Assembly (NCBI RefSeq): GCF_900106065.1 | Contig: NZ_LT629796.1 | Coordinates: 3,999,501-4,063,500 of the forward strand | DNA from: Pseudomonas mandelii | GTDB lineage: Bacteria; Pseudomonadota; Gammaproteobacteria; Pseudomonadales; Pseudomonadaceae | Length of the DNA stretch: 64,000 nucleotides | Direction: 5' to 3' | Shown here: positions 1-8,281 of the stretch, piece by piece | Position numbering within the stretch: the stretch's first letter is position 1 | Layout of the letters: each line of letters begins with the position of its first letter | Program-made: the position numbers and the translations under genes | Notes under the pieces: generated by a model | What the model saw: the letters and a program-made list of their open reading frames with translations, nothing else | The model's database searches: none | What the model was told of the DNA's origin: nothing

Positions 1-1
1 T

Positions 2-124
2 CAGATGCAAAATCCGATCAGCCCGGAACCTGCGCCTGAACCAGAGCCGGATCCCGAGACCGATCCACCATCAGAAGACCCGGATGCGGGTCGTGAGCAA
101 AGCTTCACTGAAGCCAGGCCCTAA
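2..124 (+). CDS. C-terminal end of an unidentified protein (5' part outside the window)
   Basis: An open frame enters from the left edge and ends at TAA 122-124, giving about 40 residues dominated by Pro, Glu and Asp (a PEP-EPD-PET style tail). It is followed directly by a strong hairpin terminator, which supports a genuine gene end. Such an acidic, proline-rich tail is probably disordered and does not identify a family. It converges on flgZ. Confidence 0.5.
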   Translation, partial: QMQNPISPEPAPEPEPDPETDPPSEDPDAGREQSFTEARP

Positions 125-141
125 AAACCTGCGCATAAAAA

Positions 142-177
142 AACGGGCAGTCACCGCAAGGGACTGCCCGTTTTTTG
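142..177. terminator. Bidirectional intrinsic terminator between the edge gene and flgZ
   Basis: A perfect 10-bp stem (ACGGGCAGTC paired with GACTGCCCGT) closes a 9-nt loop and is followed by six T on the plus strand and preceded by an A-run, so it can stop transcription both ways. It lies between two convergent genes. Confidence 0.9.
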
Positions 178-190
178 TTGAAGCACCGTA

Positions 191-937
191 TTACATGTCG
201 TCTTTGTCGAAACGGCGTGCTTCACGCTGTAGCTGATAGACGAACCGTTCGACTTGCCGCTGCACCAGACCGCTCATGTTATGAAAGCGAACACCGGCGA
301 AGGTGGTGGAGATCCTCTCTTCGAAGTGCAGGTAACGCAATTCGACCGGTGCGGTCATGTTGCCGAAGGGCAGGGCGGCGACAAAGCGGTCATAGACCTG
401 GCCCAGTTGCAGGCTGCCGGTGATGTCACCTTCAAAACGCAGTTTGCAGCCGGTGGCCGAGATGTCCAGCAACTTGCCGCCCAAGGTCGATTTAAGTTTC
501 TCACCGCCCAGTTCGACGTTGACCAGTTGCGCCAGTTTCAACGCTGCACGGAACGCATTACGGCGCTGGTGATAGATCACTTCAGCGGGCAGTGGGCCAC
601 GATAGCAGCGAGCATCGCCGGACTCATCGATGGTCAGCGTACCGTTACTTTCCCAGGCGATGCGCACGCCGTCATGAAAGCCTTCAACCTTGAATGGTTC
701 TCCGGCCAGCAGAAAACGTTCTCCGTCACGCGGGATCATTTCATCCAGGGCGATCGAATTGCTGTCGCGATCAACGTTCACCAGATAGCTCTGGAAGCGT
801 TGGGTGCGCTCATGGAACGTGATGATCAGCGGATCATGGCTTTCTTGCAGCTGCCGCAGGTTACCGGCGATTTCCATCGGCGTGGATAGCACCTTGGGTG
901 GCTGCGGAGCATCGTCCGCGTTTAAGGCATTGAACAC
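191..937 (-). CDS. flgZ: Flagellar brake protein FlgZ (YcgR-like, PilZ domain)
   Basis: The 248-residue protein has a YcgR-type N-terminal domain (about residues 20-115) and a C-terminal PilZ domain. The c-di-GMP-binding signature is visible: RNAFR at 126-130 and DISATG at 158-163. In pseudomonads FlgZ binds c-di-GMP and slows flagellar motility by acting on the stator. It is the last gene of the minus-strand flgA-flgM-flgN-flgZ series and ends before a bidirectional terminator. The gap to flgN is about 90 bp. The family call is firm; the stator target comes from work on relatives. Confidence 0.92.
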   Translation of the reverse strand: MFNALNADDAPQPPKVLSTPMEIAGNLRQLQESHDPLIITFHERTQRFQSYLVNVDRDSNSIALDEMIPRDGERFLLAGEPFKVEGFHDGVRIAWESNGTLTIDESGDARCYRGPLPAEVIYHQRRNAFRAALKLAQLVNVELGGEKLKSTLGGKLLDISATGCKLRFEGDITGSLQLGQVYDRFVAALPFGNMTAPVELRYLHFEERISTTFAGVRFHNMSGLVQRQVERFVYQLQREARRFDKDDM

Positions 938-1029
938 GGTTCATCATTCTCCAGGCAAAATTTGACTGCGACTTGCTAGCATACTGCCAGCATGTGAGGC
1001 GTCTTGATAGAGCGTGCTCATCAACAGGC

Positions 1030-1497
1030 TCAAGCCTGACTAAGCGGGCGCGGCTTTGCGAGCTTGGAGGTTGATCCGCGGGCATCGTAAAGCGCTGGCG
1101 GTTCGCCGCCGGTGAGGATTTTCAGCTGATTGGCCGTGGCGGCCTGCTGGACCAGGATCGACTGGCCATTATTGACGTTGGCTGCCTGGCATTGAGCCAG
1201 TAGATCGGTCAGTTTCTCGCTCTGTTCCAGCAATTGATCGCCGATGCTCGACTGGCTGGCAAGTTGCTCCAGGCCACTGCGATCGGCCGGCAGATTGAGG
1301 CTGACGAGGATTTCACTGCGCTTGCGGCCATGCTGTTCAAGCAGAATGATCATTGCCTGCTTCTGCGCCAGAATATCTTCGAGCAGCGGCATGTCGCGAC
1401 CGTGCAAGGCGAGGGACTCGGTTTGCAGTAACTCCAGCAAGCGTTGCGCTGGAGCAAAGTCGTCGGTGATCAGTTGCAGTAAATTAGTGTCGTGCAT
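1030..1497 (-). CDS. flgN: Flagellar chaperone FlgN
   Basis: A 155-residue, largely alpha-helical protein starting MHDTNLLQLI, the right length for FlgN, the export chaperone for the hook-filament junction proteins FlgK and FlgL. The C-terminal third is Gln/Ala/Asn rich and ends in a basic, probably flexible tail. It lies 48 bp downstream of flgM on the same strand, the usual flgM-flgN arrangement, so both probably share the FliA promoter upstream of flgM. FlgK and FlgL are not in this window. Confidence 0.88.
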   Translation of the reverse strand: MHDTNLLQLITDDFAPAQRLLELLQTESLALHGRDMPLLEDILAQKQAMIILLEQHGRKRSEILVSLNLPADRSGLEQLASQSSIGDQLLEQSEKLTDLLAQCQAANVNNGQSILVQQAATANQLKILTGGEPPALYDARGSTSKLAKPRPLSQA

Positions 1498-1545
1498 GGC
1501 TGGCCTTGGGGTTTAAGCGTCCAAAAGCCTGGCGCAGGCCGTGGC

Positions 1546-1872
1546 CTAGCGCTGGGCTTCGAAGTTGAGCAGTTTGCTGGCTACACGGTTGCTGTCGACT
1601 TTATAGCTGCCATCGGCAATCGCTGCTTTCAACTCGGCCACGCGGGCGTTGTCGACGGCAGGCTGATCGCGCAGCTTGTCAGTGACCTTCTGCAACTGTT
1701 GAGCCTCATTGCTGAGGTGTACCGATTCCCCGCTTTTGACGGTACTGGCCTGTTCGGCCGGGGTATTCAGCGGCGCGGATGTGCCGGTTTCGGCGGTTTC
1801 CTTCGCGGTGCTGGTACGCGTACTACCGGTAAGTGACGAGGAGCTGTTCAAACGGCTGAAATCGATGACCAT
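1546..1872 (-). CDS. flgM: Anti-sigma-28 factor FlgM
   Basis: A 108-residue protein starting [13 protein letters not shown], with a Ser/Thr/Ala-rich disordered N-terminal half and a C-terminal half containing the FlgM pattern ([11 protein letters not shown], then [20 protein letters not shown]) that binds FliA. FlgM holds sigma-28 inactive until the hook is complete and FlgM is exported. The start has AGAGG nine bases upstream. A well-formed FliA promoter lies 37 bp before the gene, so flgM is probably under autogenous sigma-28 control in addition to read-through from flgA. Confidence 0.93.
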   Translation of the reverse strand: MVIDFSRLNSSSSLTGSTRTSTAKETAETGTSAPLNTPAEQASTVKSGESVHLSNEAQQLQKVTDKLRDQPAVDNARVAELKAAIADGSYKVDSNRVASKLLNFEAQR

Positions 1873-1908
1873 GGTAAAAAACCTCTGGGTATTTGGACGC
1901 TTGCCATG

Positions 1909-1935
1909 TTTTCGGCTCTCCCTGCGAAAACTTTA
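1909..1935 (-). promoter_or_regulatory. FliA (sigma-28) promoter of flgM-flgN
   Basis: On the minus strand the sequence reads TAAAGTTT, an 11-bp spacer, then GCCGAAAA. This matches the enterobacterial/Pseudomonas FliA consensus (TAAAGTTT-N11-GCCGATAA) at all but one base, with the exact spacing. It lies between flgA and flgM and reads toward flgM. Confidence 0.9.
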
Positions 1936-2037
1936 GGCCCATTTATCAATGAGCTTGCATGCGCCAGCGCTTGTCCTGCCTGCGGCACAGTTTAGGGAAC
2001 AGCCGGGCGGCGCGCCATCTTTCACCAGCAGATTGTT

Positions 2038-2799
2038 CTACATGGCAACTTCCACCTGGCCCGGCGCGATGACTTGCGCCTTGATGACCCGCTGGGAGTT
2101 GAGGTTTTTCACACGAATCTGTTCACGCAGGCCGCCGTTGGACAGGGCTTCGCCCGGCATACGCACACTGAGCGTACCACTGCGGGCGGTAATCACCACT
2201 TGGTCGCCCTTGCTGATGACTTCCGCCTGTTCGAGATGGACCAGCGTCAGGACCTGATTGGCGACCGTTGGTCGGGTAAGTTTCTGCCCCACGGCTTGTT
2301 CCAGGGAGGTGAAATAACCCTGGTTGATCAGGCTGATGTCTCGCTCGCGCAACATGACATCGCCGGGCTCGATGACCCCGGCGCGTTTGAGCGGCCGGGT
2401 GGTGGTGACAACGTCCCGAAACAGGCGGACTTGAGCGGGCACGAAGACTGTCCAGGGGGATGTGCTGTCGCAGCGGACCTTGACCGTGACCCGTCCGATC
2501 GGGGTCGCCGGGCTCTCCAGGGTGGCTGTCAATTCCTTGTCGCACATGGGCATGCGCAGTCGCGGATCGAGCTGGTTGACTTCGATTTCGTAGCGTCCTT
2601 CCGTTTGACTGGTAGCCAAATAGTCTTCTACGGTGAATTCAAGAAAGCCCTGAGTGACGCCGATAAGCATGTCAGGCAAGGTAACCGCGTCAGCAAGGGC
2701 AGGGCTGCCAGCGTTGAACAGGCAGACGGCCGACATTGCGCAAAGCAATTTGCGGGTAATTGATGTCAGGCGTCGGAAAAATGTCGGTTCTGTGTTCAT
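2038..2799 (-). CDS. flgA: Flagellar basal body P-ring chaperone FlgA
   Basis: With the start at 2799 the protein is 253 residues and begins MNTEPTFFRRLTS. A basic, hydrophobic export signal ends near ALADA, followed by the FlgA body with a C-terminal SAF domain (for example VITARSGTLSVRMPGEALSNG). FlgA is the periplasmic chaperone for P-ring assembly by FlgI. The frame is open up to 2853, but the RpoN promoter at 2811-2826 argues against starting upstream of 2799. No ribosome binding site is visible before 2799. flgA heads the flgA-flgM-flgN-flgZ series and is divergent from cheV. Confidence 0.9.
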   Translation of the reverse strand: MNTEPTFFRRLTSITRKLLCAMSAVCLFNAGSPALADAVTLPDMLIGVTQGFLEFTVEDYLATSQTEGRYEIEVNQLDPRLRMPMCDKELTATLESPATPIGRVTVKVRCDSTSPWTVFVPAQVRLFRDVVTTTRPLKRAGVIEPGDVMLRERDISLINQGYFTSLEQAVGQKLTRPTVANQVLTLVHLEQAEVISKGDQVVITARSGTLSVRMPGEALSNGGLREQIRVKNLNSQRVIKAQVIAPGQVEVAM

Positions 2800-2810
2800 A
2801 AGAGTTAAAA

Positions 2811-2826
2811 AGCAAGCGCCGTGCCG
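2811..2826 (-). promoter_or_regulatory. RpoN (sigma-54) promoter of flgA
   Basis: On the minus strand the sequence is CGGCACGGCGCTTGCT, with GG and GC at the -24/-12 spacing and only the first base off the consensus TGGCACG-N4-TTGCT. This agrees with RpoN/FleQ control of flagellar genes in pseudomonads. The predicted first transcribed base is near 2800, next to the flgA ATG. Confidence 0.88.
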
Positions 2827-2881
2827 TTTAGCAATAAATGTGCGTCGCAACACACTTAAGCGTTGGTGTAGGAGTCAGTGC

Positions 2882-3814
2882 ATGGCTGGTGTAATGGATT
2901 CAGTAAACCAGCGCACGCAACTGGTTGGGCAGAATCGCCTTGAGCTGTTGTTGTTCCGTCTCGACGGCCAGCAGCTGTATGGGATCAACGTGTTCAAGGT
3001 TCGGGAAGTGCTGCAATGCCCCAAACTGACCCTGATGCCCAAGTCCAGTCCTGTCGTGTGCGGTGTGGCAAATATCCGGGGGGCGACCATTCCGATTCTT
3101 GATCTGGCGATGGCGACCGGCTCCGGCGCACTTAAAGATCAAAGCAATCCCTTCGTGATCATCACGGAGTACAACACCAAGACCCAGGGATTCCTGGTGC
3201 GATCGGTGGAGCGCATCGTCAACATGAACTGGGAGGAGATTCATCCGCCACCCAAGGGCACGGGACGCGATCATTACCTGACGGCTGTGACTCGGGTCGA
3301 CAATCAGTTAGTCGAAATCATCGACGTCGAGAAAGTGCTGGCGGAAGTGGCGCCGACACCGGAAGCGATTTCGGTCGGCGTGGTGGATGTCGAAACCCAG
3401 CACAAGGCGCTGTCCTTGCGGGTATTGACGGTCGATGACTCGTCGGTGGCGCGCAAGCAGGTGACCCGTTGCCTGCAAACGGTCGGCGTTGAAGTGGTGG
3501 CATTGAACGACGGCAGGCAAGCGCTGGATTACTTGCGCAAGCTGGTCGATGAGGGCAAGAAGCCGGAAGAAGAGTTCCTGATGATGATTTCCGACATCGA
3601 GATGCCGGAAATGGACGGGTACACCCTGACGGCCGAGATCCGCAACGACCCGCGCATGCAAAAGCTACATATCATCCTGCATACTTCGTTGTCGGGTGTA
3701 TTCAATCAGGCAATGGTCAAGAAGGTCGGCGCGGACGACTTCCTGGCAAAATTCCGTCCTGATGACCTGGCATCCCGGGTAGTCGACCGGATCAAAGCAG
3801 CAGATATCAGCTAG
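2882..3814 (+). CDS. cheV: Chemotaxis protein CheV (CheW-REC fusion)
   Basis: A 310-residue protein with an N-terminal CheW-like coupling domain (about 15-155) and a C-terminal receiver domain (about 178-305) with phospho-acceptor D238 in MMISDIEMPEMDG, the acidic pair D185/D186 and a conserved Lys near the end. CheV couples chemoreceptors to CheA and can be phosphorylated for adaptation. The start at 2882 has GGAG at good spacing; the open frame upstream to 2654 overlaps flgA and is rejected. cheR follows 46 bp later. Confidence 0.93.
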   Translation: MAGVMDSVNQRTQLVGQNRLELLLFRLDGQQLYGINVFKVREVLQCPKLTLMPKSSPVVCGVANIRGATIPILDLAMATGSGALKDQSNPFVIITEYNTKTQGFLVRSVERIVNMNWEEIHPPPKGTGRDHYLTAVTRVDNQLVEIIDVEKVLAEVAPTPEAISVGVVDVETQHKALSLRVLTVDDSSVARKQVTRCLQTVGVEVVALNDGRQALDYLRKLVDEGKKPEEEFLMMISDIEMPEMDGYTLTAEIRNDPRMQKLHIILHTSLSGVFNQAMVKKVGADDFLAKFRPDDLASRVVDRIKAADIS

Positions 3815-3860
3815 GGGCCTTCTGCCCCTGGCGGTTAACACGATTTAAGAGGCGGCATCT

Positions 3861-4688
3861 TTGTCTACGGGTAATTTGGATTTCGAACAGTTCCGGGTAT
3901 TCCTGGAAAAAGCCTGTGGCATTTTGCTCGGTGAAAACAAGCAGTACCTGGTCTCGAGCCGTCTCAACAAGCTGATGGAGCAGCAAGGCATCAAATCCCT
4001 GGGTGAGCTGGTTCAGCGCATCCAGACCCAGCCGCGCAGCGGTTTGCGCGAGATGGTGGTGGATGCCATGACCACCAACGAAACCTTGTGGTTTCGTGAC
4101 ACCTATCCGTTTGAAGTCTTGAAGAACAAGGTGTTGCCCGAAGCGATCAAGGCGGCCCCCGGCCAGCGCTTGCGGATCTGGTCGGCGGCGTGCTCGTCGG
4201 GTCAGGAACCGTATTCGCTGTCGATGTCGATCGATGAGTTCGAGCGCGTCAACATGGGCCAGTTGAAGATGGGCGCGCAAATCGTCGCGACCGACTTGTC
4301 CGGCACCATGCTGACCAACTGCAAGACCGGCGAGTACGACAGCCTGGCCATCGGCCGTGGTCTGTCGCCCGAGCGTCTTCAGCGTTACTTCGACCCCAAA
4401 GGGCCGGGGCGCTGGGCGATCAAGGCGCCGATCAAGAGTCGCGTGGAGTTTCGCTCGTTCAACCTGCTGGACAGCTACGCGGCCCTGGGCAAGTTCGACA
4501 TCGTGTTCTGCCGCAACGTGCTGATCTACTTCTCCGCCGAGGTGAAGAAAGACATCCTGTTGCGTATTCACAGCACGCTCAAGCCAGGCGGTTATCTGTT
4601 CCTCGGCGCCTCCGAAGCGCTGAACGGTTTGCCGGATCATTACCAGATGGTCCAGTGCAGCCCGGGGATCATTTACCAGGCGAAGTGA
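3861..4688 (+). CDS. cheR: Chemotaxis methyltransferase CheR
   Basis: A 275-residue CheR: an N-terminal helical domain (about 5-75) and a SAM-dependent methyltransferase domain with WSAACSSGQEPYS, ATDLS and the NVLIYF motif late in the protein. It methylates receptor glutamates using S-adenosylmethionine. Translation starts at TTG 3861, preceded by AGAGGCGG; this is the only start consistent with the family N-terminus (STGNLDFEQFRVFLE). A clear hairpin terminator follows, closing cheV-cheR before flgB. Confidence 0.93.
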   Translation: MSTGNLDFEQFRVFLEKACGILLGENKQYLVSSRLNKLMEQQGIKSLGELVQRIQTQPRSGLREMVVDAMTTNETLWFRDTYPFEVLKNKVLPEAIKAAPGQRLRIWSAACSSGQEPYSLSMSIDEFERVNMGQLKMGAQIVATDLSGTMLTNCKTGEYDSLAIGRGLSPERLQRYFDPKGPGRWAIKAPIKSRVEFRSFNLLDSYAALGKFDIVFCRNVLIYFSAEVKKDILLRIHSTLKPGGYLFLGASEALNGLPDHYQMVQCSPGIIYQAK

Positions 4689-4704
4689 TTCGTTGGCCGC
4701 ATCA

Positions 4705-4739
4705 AAAAACGGGAGTCCTCAGGGGCTCCCGTTTTTTTT
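4705..4739 (+). terminator. Intrinsic terminator after cheR
   Basis: AACGGGAGTCC pairs approximately with the GGGGCTCCCGTT arm (perfect core CGGGAG/CTCCCG) and is followed by eight T. It begins about 17 bases after the cheR stop. Confidence 0.85.
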
Positions 4740-4770
4740 GCCCGATGATTTCCCTGACATCACCACGATC

Positions 4771-4868
4771 CCCCTGTGGGAGCGAGCCTGCTCGCGATAG
4801 CGGTGTAACAGAAACATGGATGTTGGCTGACACGACGCCATCGCGAGCAGGCTCGCTCCCACAGGGGA
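4771..4868. repeat. REPIN: two inverted REP copies
   Basis: A REP copy (CTGTGGGAGCGAGCCTGCTCGCGAT) and its inverted partner (ATCGCGAGCAGGCTCGCTCCCACAG) flank a 45-base spacer. This is the common intergenic REP type throughout the window. It lies between the cheR terminator and the flgB promoter region. Confidence 0.93.
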
Positions 4869-4969
4869 GGGTGGTGTTCTTTAGAGGGTGATAAGCGGCA
4901 GAAAAGCGGCAGGCGGCGGAAATCGGTTGCCGCTTTTCTGGCATTGCCGTCTTGCCACTGCCGGCAAAG

Positions 4970-4990
4970 CCCCGGTTTCCGGGGTTTTTT
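4970..4990 (+). terminator. Short intrinsic terminator just upstream of the flgB promoter
   Basis: CCCCGG-TTT-CCGGGG followed by six T. It ends 4 bases before the RpoN promoter and would insulate flgB from read-through from cheR. Confidence 0.7.
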
Positions 4991-4994
4991 GAAT

Positions 4995-5010
4995 TGGCAC
5001 GCCACTTGCT
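4995..5010 (+). promoter_or_regulatory. RpoN (sigma-54) promoter of flgBCDE
   Basis: TGGCACGCCACTTGCT matches the sigma-54 consensus fully at the -24 GG and -12 GC elements. The predicted start of transcription near 5021 gives a leader of about 34 bases before the flgB ATG, which has AAGG upstream. Confidence 0.93.
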
Positions 5011-5054
5011 ATGTCTCTGTTACGAAAAATCAGGTCACCCGAAGGTTTCCCGAC

Positions 5055-5462
5055 ATGAGCATCAGCTTCGATAAAGCGCTCGGTATCCATGAACAAGCCC
5101 TGGGCTTCCGCGCTCAGCGTGCCGAAGTCCTGGCCAACAACATCGCCAACGCCGATACCCCGAACTACAAGGCTCGGGACCTGGAGTTCTCCAAAGTGCT
5201 CGCCGCACAGAACGAGAAAACCAAGGGTGGTACGTTTGCCTTGAACATGACCAACAACCGCCATATCGAGGCTGAAGGCCTGGGCAATGGCGACGAGTCG
5301 CTGATGTATCGCACGCCGATGCAGCCGTCGATCGACCAGAACACTGTGGACGCCCAACTGGAACAGTCGAACTACGCGGAAAACGCCGTCGGCTTCCAGG
5401 CCAGCTTCACCCTGCTCAACAGCAAATTCAAAGGGCTGATGTCAGCCCTGCGCGGAGAGTAA
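5055..5462 (+). CDS. flgB: Flagellar proximal rod protein FlgB
   Basis: A 135-residue FlgB with the rod/hook N-terminal signature (LANNIANADTPNYKARD) and the C-terminal helix ending in LLNSKFKGLMSALRGE. It forms the membrane-proximal part of the rod. The start at 5055 (MSISFDKALG) gives the standard length; the frame is open upstream to 4944 across the promoter. It is the first gene of flgBCDE; flgC begins 3 bases after its stop. Confidence 0.95.
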   Translation: MSISFDKALGIHEQALGFRAQRAEVLANNIANADTPNYKARDLEFSKVLAAQNEKTKGGTFALNMTNNRHIEAEGLGNGDESLMYRTPMQPSIDQNTVDAQLEQSNYAENAVGFQASFTLLNSKFKGLMSALRGE

Positions 5463-5465
5463 GTC

Positions 5466-5909
5466 ATGTCCCTATCCAGTGTTTTCAACATTGCCGGTAG
5501 CGGCATGAGCGCGCAGACCACGCGCTTGAACACCGTGGCCTCGAACATCGCCAACGCCGAAACCGTCTCGTCGAGCATCGACCAGACCTATCGCGCCCGT
5601 CACCCGGTGTTCGCCACCATGTTCCAGGGCGGCCAGAGCGGCGGCAGCGATTCGCTGTTCCAGAACCAGGACGCCGCCGGCCAAGGCGTGCAAGTGCTGG
5701 GCGTGGTCGAAGACCAGAGCAACCTTGACGCGCGTTACGAGCCGAACCATCCGGCTGCCGATGCCAAGGGCTACGTCTACTACCCGAACGTCAATGTCGT
5801 CGAAGAAATGGCCGACATGATTTCCGCCAGTCGCTCGTTCCAGACCAACGCTGAAATGATGAACACCGCCAAAACCATGATGCAGAAGGTCCTGACCCTC
5901 GGTCAGTGA
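5466..5909 (+). CDS. flgC: Flagellar rod protein FlgC
   Basis: A 147-residue FlgC: N-terminal flg_bb_rod motif (MSAQTTRLNTVASNIANAET), a variable centre with Gly/Gln/Ser-rich segments, and a C-terminal flagellar domain (VNVVEEMADMISASRSFQTN). It is a proximal rod subunit exported by the flagellar type III system. The neighbours flgB and flgD are at gaps of 3 and 15 bases, indicating one transcript. Confidence 0.95.
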   Translation: MSLSSVFNIAGSGMSAQTTRLNTVASNIANAETVSSSIDQTYRARHPVFATMFQGGQSGGSDSLFQNQDAAGQGVQVLGVVEDQSNLDARYEPNHPAADAKGYVYYPNVNVVEEMADMISASRSFQTNAEMMNTAKTMMQKVLTLGQ

Positions 5910-5924
5910 TAAGGGGCGACTCAG

Positions 5925-6650
5925 ATGAGTGTTACCGATACCACCAGCGGCGTGAGCATCAAGGACGTCTTGGCCAACTCTTCGGTCAAGACCAATAACA
6001 CCAGCAGCGACGGCCTGGCCTCGGCCACCAACAGCGCCACCGGCAAGAAGGCGTTGGGCAAGGACGCGTTCCTGCAATTGCTGGTTACCCAGCTGAAGAA
6101 CCAGAACCCGCTCGAGCCGCAGGACAACGGTGACTTCGTGGCTCAGTTGGCACAGTTCAGTAGCCTGGAAGGCATCACCACGCTGAACGATACGGTCAGC
6201 GGCATTGCCGGCAACTACAACTCGTCGCAAGCGCTGCAAGCATCTTCGCTGGTGGGCCGCTCGGTGGTCGCGCAGACCGACACAGCGGTGGTCGATACCT
6301 CCAAGAGCTTCAACGGCACGGCCGTGGTTCCGGCATCGGTGGATCCGGTGACGATCAAGATCACCGACGCCGATGGCAAAGTGATTCGCACCATCGATAT
6401 GGGCAGCCAGCAGGCCGGCAACGCCAGCTTCATCTGGGACGGCAAGAACGATGCGGGCGAAGTGGCCAAGGCGGGCACGTACAAATTCGCCGCCACCGCG
6501 ACTTACGACAGCAAGGCGACCGCGCTGGTGACTTACCTGCCAGCCACCGTCAACAGCGTGACCATCAGCCAGACCGGCGGTGAGTTGATGCTGAACCTCG
6601 CAGGCCTGGGCAGTATCGCCCTGTCCAAAGTACAGACCATTGGTATATAG
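5925..6650 (+). CDS. flgD: Flagellar hook assembly (cap) protein FlgD
   Basis: A 241-residue protein with the FlgD N-terminal export and cap segment (GKDAFLQLLVTQLKNQNPLEP, about 45-65) and FlgD Ig-like and Tudor-like domains in the second half (IDMGSQQAGNASFIWDGKND). It caps the growing hook so FlgE can polymerise. It lies within flgBCDE, with flgE 31 bases downstream behind AAGGAG. Confidence 0.94.
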   Translation: MSVTDTTSGVSIKDVLANSSVKTNNTSSDGLASATNSATGKKALGKDAFLQLLVTQLKNQNPLEPQDNGDFVAQLAQFSSLEGITTLNDTVSGIAGNYNSSQALQASSLVGRSVVAQTDTAVVDTSKSFNGTAVVPASVDPVTIKITDADGKVIRTIDMGSQQAGNASFIWDGKNDAGEVAKAGTYKFAATATYDSKATALVTYLPATVNSVTISQTGGELMLNLAGLGSIALSKVQTIGI

Positions 6651-6681
6651 AGCCGACTAACACGGCACAAAGGAGTGGAAT

Positions 6682-7995
6682 ATGTCTTTCAATATCGGCC
6701 TTAGCGGTCTCTATGCAGCCAACAAACAACTGGACGTGACCGGCAACAACATCGCCAACGTCGCGACCACCGGTTTCAAATCGTCCCGTGCAGAATTCGA
6801 AGACGTGTACTCGGCCACTCGCCTGGGTACCGGCAGCAAGACCGTCGGCAACGGCGTGCGTCTGGCCAACGTTTCCCAGCAGTTCGGCCAGGGCGACGTG
6901 AACAACACCGGCAACGTGCTGGACATGGGCATCCAGGGCAGCGGTTTCTTCATCCTCAGCGACAACGGTTCCCTGAGCTACACCCGTGCCGGTGCGTTCA
7001 AGACTGACGCCGAAAACTACGTGGTCGACAACAACGGCAACCGCCTGCAAGGTTACGGCGTTGATGACAACGGCAAGATCATCAATGGCGTGCTGACCGA
7101 CCTGAAAATCGACACCTCGAGCCTGTCGCCCAAGGCCACCACTCGCGTCGACCAGACGATTAACCTGAACTCCTCGGAAACCCTGCCGACCGTTACACCG
7201 TTCAACCCGGCCGAGCCATTGAGCTACAACAAGCCGATCTCCACGCATATCTATGACAGCCAGGGTAACCAGCACAACCTGGACCAGTACTACGTGAAAA
7301 CCGGTACCAACGCGTGGACCGTGTACACCTACGTCGACGGTCGTTCGCCGTCCAACCCGGCCGCCGAGCCACCGGTGCCAGTGACGGCCAACGTGACCTT
7401 CAACTCTGACGGTACCGTCAACACCATGACCGGCAGTCCTGGCTTTGCTGTGACCGGTAAAGTCTTCCAGTTGACCGGTTGGGTGCCGGGCGTGGTCACC
7501 AATGCCAGCGTGACGCCGAAAGTCTGGGGGCCTAACGGTTCGGTTGCGGCCACTGGCGGCCTGTCCTTCGACATGACCAAGACTACCTCTTACAATTCGC
7601 CGACTGCCCGTACCCAGCAATTTCAGGACGGCTACGCCACTGGCCAGATTTCCAGCCTGACCATCGACGAAACCGGTGTCATGACCGCTAACTTCAGCAA
7701 CCAGCAAACCAAGGCCATCGGCCAGGTGGCGGTCGCGAGCTTCGCCAACGAGCAAGGCCTGCAGCCCATCGGTGGTACGCGCTGGAAAGAAACCTTCGCC
7801 TCGGGCGAGGCGGGTGTCGATGCTCCGAAAACCGGTACGCTGGGTGCGGTGGTGTCCAACTCCCTGGAAGAGTCCAACGTCAACCTGACCAACGAACTGG
7901 TCGATTTGATCAAGGCGCAGAGCAACTACCAGGCGAACGCCAAGACCATCTCCACTCAGAGCACCATCATGCAGACCATCATTCAGATGACCTGA
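6682..7995 (+). CDS. flgE: Flagellar hook protein FlgE
   Basis: A 437-residue hook protein: N-terminal rod/hook motif (LDVTGNNIANVATTGFKSSR), FlgE D1 and D2 domains, and a C-terminal flagellar motif (EESNVNLTNELVDLIKAQSNYQANAK) ending in MQTIIQMT. AAGGAGTGG precedes the start. A hairpin terminator follows the stop, so the transcript ends here; flgF and later rod/ring genes, which follow flgE directly in many gammaproteobacteria, are replaced by a convergent nrdA. Confidence 0.95.
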   Translation: MSFNIGLSGLYAANKQLDVTGNNIANVATTGFKSSRAEFEDVYSATRLGTGSKTVGNGVRLANVSQQFGQGDVNNTGNVLDMGIQGSGFFILSDNGSLSYTRAGAFKTDAENYVVDNNGNRLQGYGVDDNGKIINGVLTDLKIDTSSLSPKATTRVDQTINLNSSETLPTVTPFNPAEPLSYNKPISTHIYDSQGNQHNLDQYYVKTGTNAWTVYTYVDGRSPSNPAAEPPVPVTANVTFNSDGTVNTMTGSPGFAVTGKVFQLTGWVPGVVTNASVTPKVWGPNGSVAATGGLSFDMTKTTSYNSPTARTQQFQDGYATGQISSLTIDETGVMTANFSNQQTKAIGQVAVASFANEQGLQPIGGTRWKETFASGEAGVDAPKTGTLGAVVSNSLEESNVNLTNELVDLIKAQSNYQANAKTISTQSTIMQTIIQMT

Positions 7996-8017
7996 TGCTG
8001 GTTCGCGCTGAATAAAG

Positions 8018-8043
8018 AGCCCCTCGTGAGAGGGGCTTTTTTT
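8018..8043 (+). terminator. Intrinsic terminator after flgE
   Basis: AGCCCCT-CGTGAG-AGGGGCT followed by seven T, about 20 bases after the flgE stop. Confidence 0.9.
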
Positions 8044-8093
8044 ATGAGCGGGATTTGTCTCGAGTGCCGAATTTTGCGTTGTCAGTGATGGCC

Positions 8094-8175
8094 CCTTCGC
8101 GAGCGGGCTCGCTCCTACAAAGGATCTTCAGTGCGGCGCCTGTCCAGTTCAGGAGCAAGCCTGCTCGCGAAGGCG
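8094..8175. repeat. REPIN between flgE and nrdA
   Basis: Inverted pair: CTTCGCGAGCGGGCTCGCTCC and, opposite, AGGAGCAAGCCTGCTCGCGAAG. Both arms carry substitutions relative to the main REP consensus. It lies between convergent transcription units. Confidence 0.85.
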
Positions 8176-8212
8176 TCAGCCCGGTCACCACTTTTCTTGG
8201 GGCAAAAGAAAA

Positions 8213-8242
8213 CCCCCGACAATCCAGAGGACTGATCGGGGG
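8213..8242 (-). terminator. Intrinsic terminator after nrdA
   Basis: On the minus strand CCCCCGAT pairs with the arm TTGTCGGGGG (CCCCCGA/TCGGGGG core) across a 14-base loop and is followed by TTTTCTTTTG. It starts about 40 bases after the nrdA stop. Confidence 0.75.
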
Positions 8243-8281
8243 TTATCCAGACGAGCGCCTTGCGGCGCTCACCGGCTCAGC

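Noticed and set aside
2654..2881. Upstream extension of cheV
   Set aside because: It is antisense to flgA and crosses the flgA promoter; the Met at 2882 has a ribosome binding site and gives the normal CheV length.
4771..4868. REPIN stems as rho-independent terminators
   Set aside because: No T-tract follows the stems; where termination is needed separate canonical hairpins are present.
5472..6239. Minus-strand open frame opposite flgC-flgD
   Set aside because: Shadow of two well-supported flagellar genes.
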